Assembly (NCBI GenBank): GCA_964035545.1
Contig: OZ037765.1
Location: 21,460,495-21,524,494, forward strand
DNA: 64,000 nucleotides
Source of the DNA: Bugula neritina
Lineage: Eukaryota; Bryozoa; Gymnolaemata; Cheilostomatida; Bugulidae
Direction: 5' to 3'
Positions 63,561-64,000 of this stretch are shown here, piece by piece; position 1 is the first letter of the stretch; each line of letters starts with the position of its first letter. The translations under genes were made by a program, and so were the position numbers. The notes under the pieces were generated by a model. That model searched no databases. It was not told the DNA's origin and saw nothing but the letters and a program-made list of their open reading frames with translations.

Positions 63561-64000
63561 CAATGATGAATTATAAATAATTAAATAGTGGTGATACTGG
63601 TACTAGGATTTACTTCCATAATGATAAAGTTAATCTGTTAAACATTGAACATCAAGTTAAATTAAAGATAATACCGAAAATTACATAAATGTTATTCTAA
63701 TCAAGAATTTGTTTTAGCAAATGCAAAACTGGTAGTCTTGGGGATAAAATACTAAATATAGTGAGAAAGATTTGTGTCTTTCAGCATGAGCATTTGCCTC
63801 TGAGATTCCAGTTTATCCTCAAACTCCAAGTTCTGGGGAGTTGGAAAATCCCCGAGCAGTTCCTTGTTTCAGAGTCATCTACCCAACTCAATTAAAGCGA
63901 GGCCATGTATAAAAGAGTGATATATGACCTTTGATCCTTTGGCAAAGCCTACTTGGAGACTTTGATTTGATAGATCATACTGGTTGCATTGTACCAACAG

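Larger units (their letters stand above)
61107..64000. other. Region upstream of HOIL-1-like gene
   Basis: The HOIL-1-like promoter should lie just above 61106. No TATA element is clear. From about 61975 to 62830 there is a LINE remnant, and from about 63130 to 63560 a low-complexity tract. The last 400 bp contain a stretch with short inverted GGGGAGTT/AACTCC-like pieces, but no gene I can support. Confidence 0.5.

Noticed and set aside
63795-63870. Second copy of the 25.2 kb hairpin element
   Set aside because: Shared CCAACTC/GGGG words are too short and out of order to claim homology.

Overview
The window looks like nuclear DNA of an AT-rich, intron-rich animal. It carries multi-exon genes with GT/AG introns, class A GPCR genes, tRNA-derived SINEs, LINE remnants, MITE-like hairpins and many simple repeats. 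The gene set (53BP1-like, NICE-3/C1orf43-like, TMEM214, USP2-like and HOIL-1-like genes plus a multi-TIR protein) fits a bilaterian invertebrate, plausibly a lophotrochozoan. I cannot name the species from the sequence. All exon models were built by hand from splice sites, reading phase and family resemblance. In the six multi-exon genes every exon junction is phase-consistent.

Layout: 1-8350 (minus) holds a compact 53BP1-like gene whose C-terminal BRCT part runs off the left edge. 8.4-13.0 kb is repeat-rich: a Harbinger-like MITE, a possible solo LTR, two decayed LINE 3' ends and low-complexity tracts. 13033-16566 (minus) is a C1orf43/NICE-3 homologue. 17787-24855 (minus) is a 15-exon gene for a 793-residue protein with an N-terminal macro-like module, two clear TIR domains and a third, degenerate TIR-like segment. 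25-28 kb is low-complexity intergenic DNA. 28001-36030 (plus) is TMEM214. 36372-37550 (plus) and 38906-39862 (minus) are two intronless class A GPCRs, followed by repeat-rich DNA. 42530-47585 (minus) is a USP2-type deubiquitinase with a probable 5' leader exon and CCAAT-box promoter near 52.1-52.3 kb. 54744-61106 (minus) is a HOIL-1 (RBCK1)-like RBR ligase with added zinc fingers. The right end holds an RTE-like LINE remnant and low-complexity DNA.

Themes: two genes belong to ubiquitin signalling (USP2-like and HOIL-1-like, about 7 kb apart on the same strand). 53BP1 reads ubiquitin and methyl marks at DNA breaks, and the TIR protein is probably innate-immune. No operon or shared regulation is visible. 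The strongest candidates for something new are the macro-like/multi-TIR fusion and the HOIL-1-like protein that adds a ZZ-like finger and a second NZF. Non-coding novelties are a two-copy family with inverted clusters of a GTGCCAT-type minisatellite, a SINE family sharing a body sequence, and recurrent GTTAG 5' splice sites.
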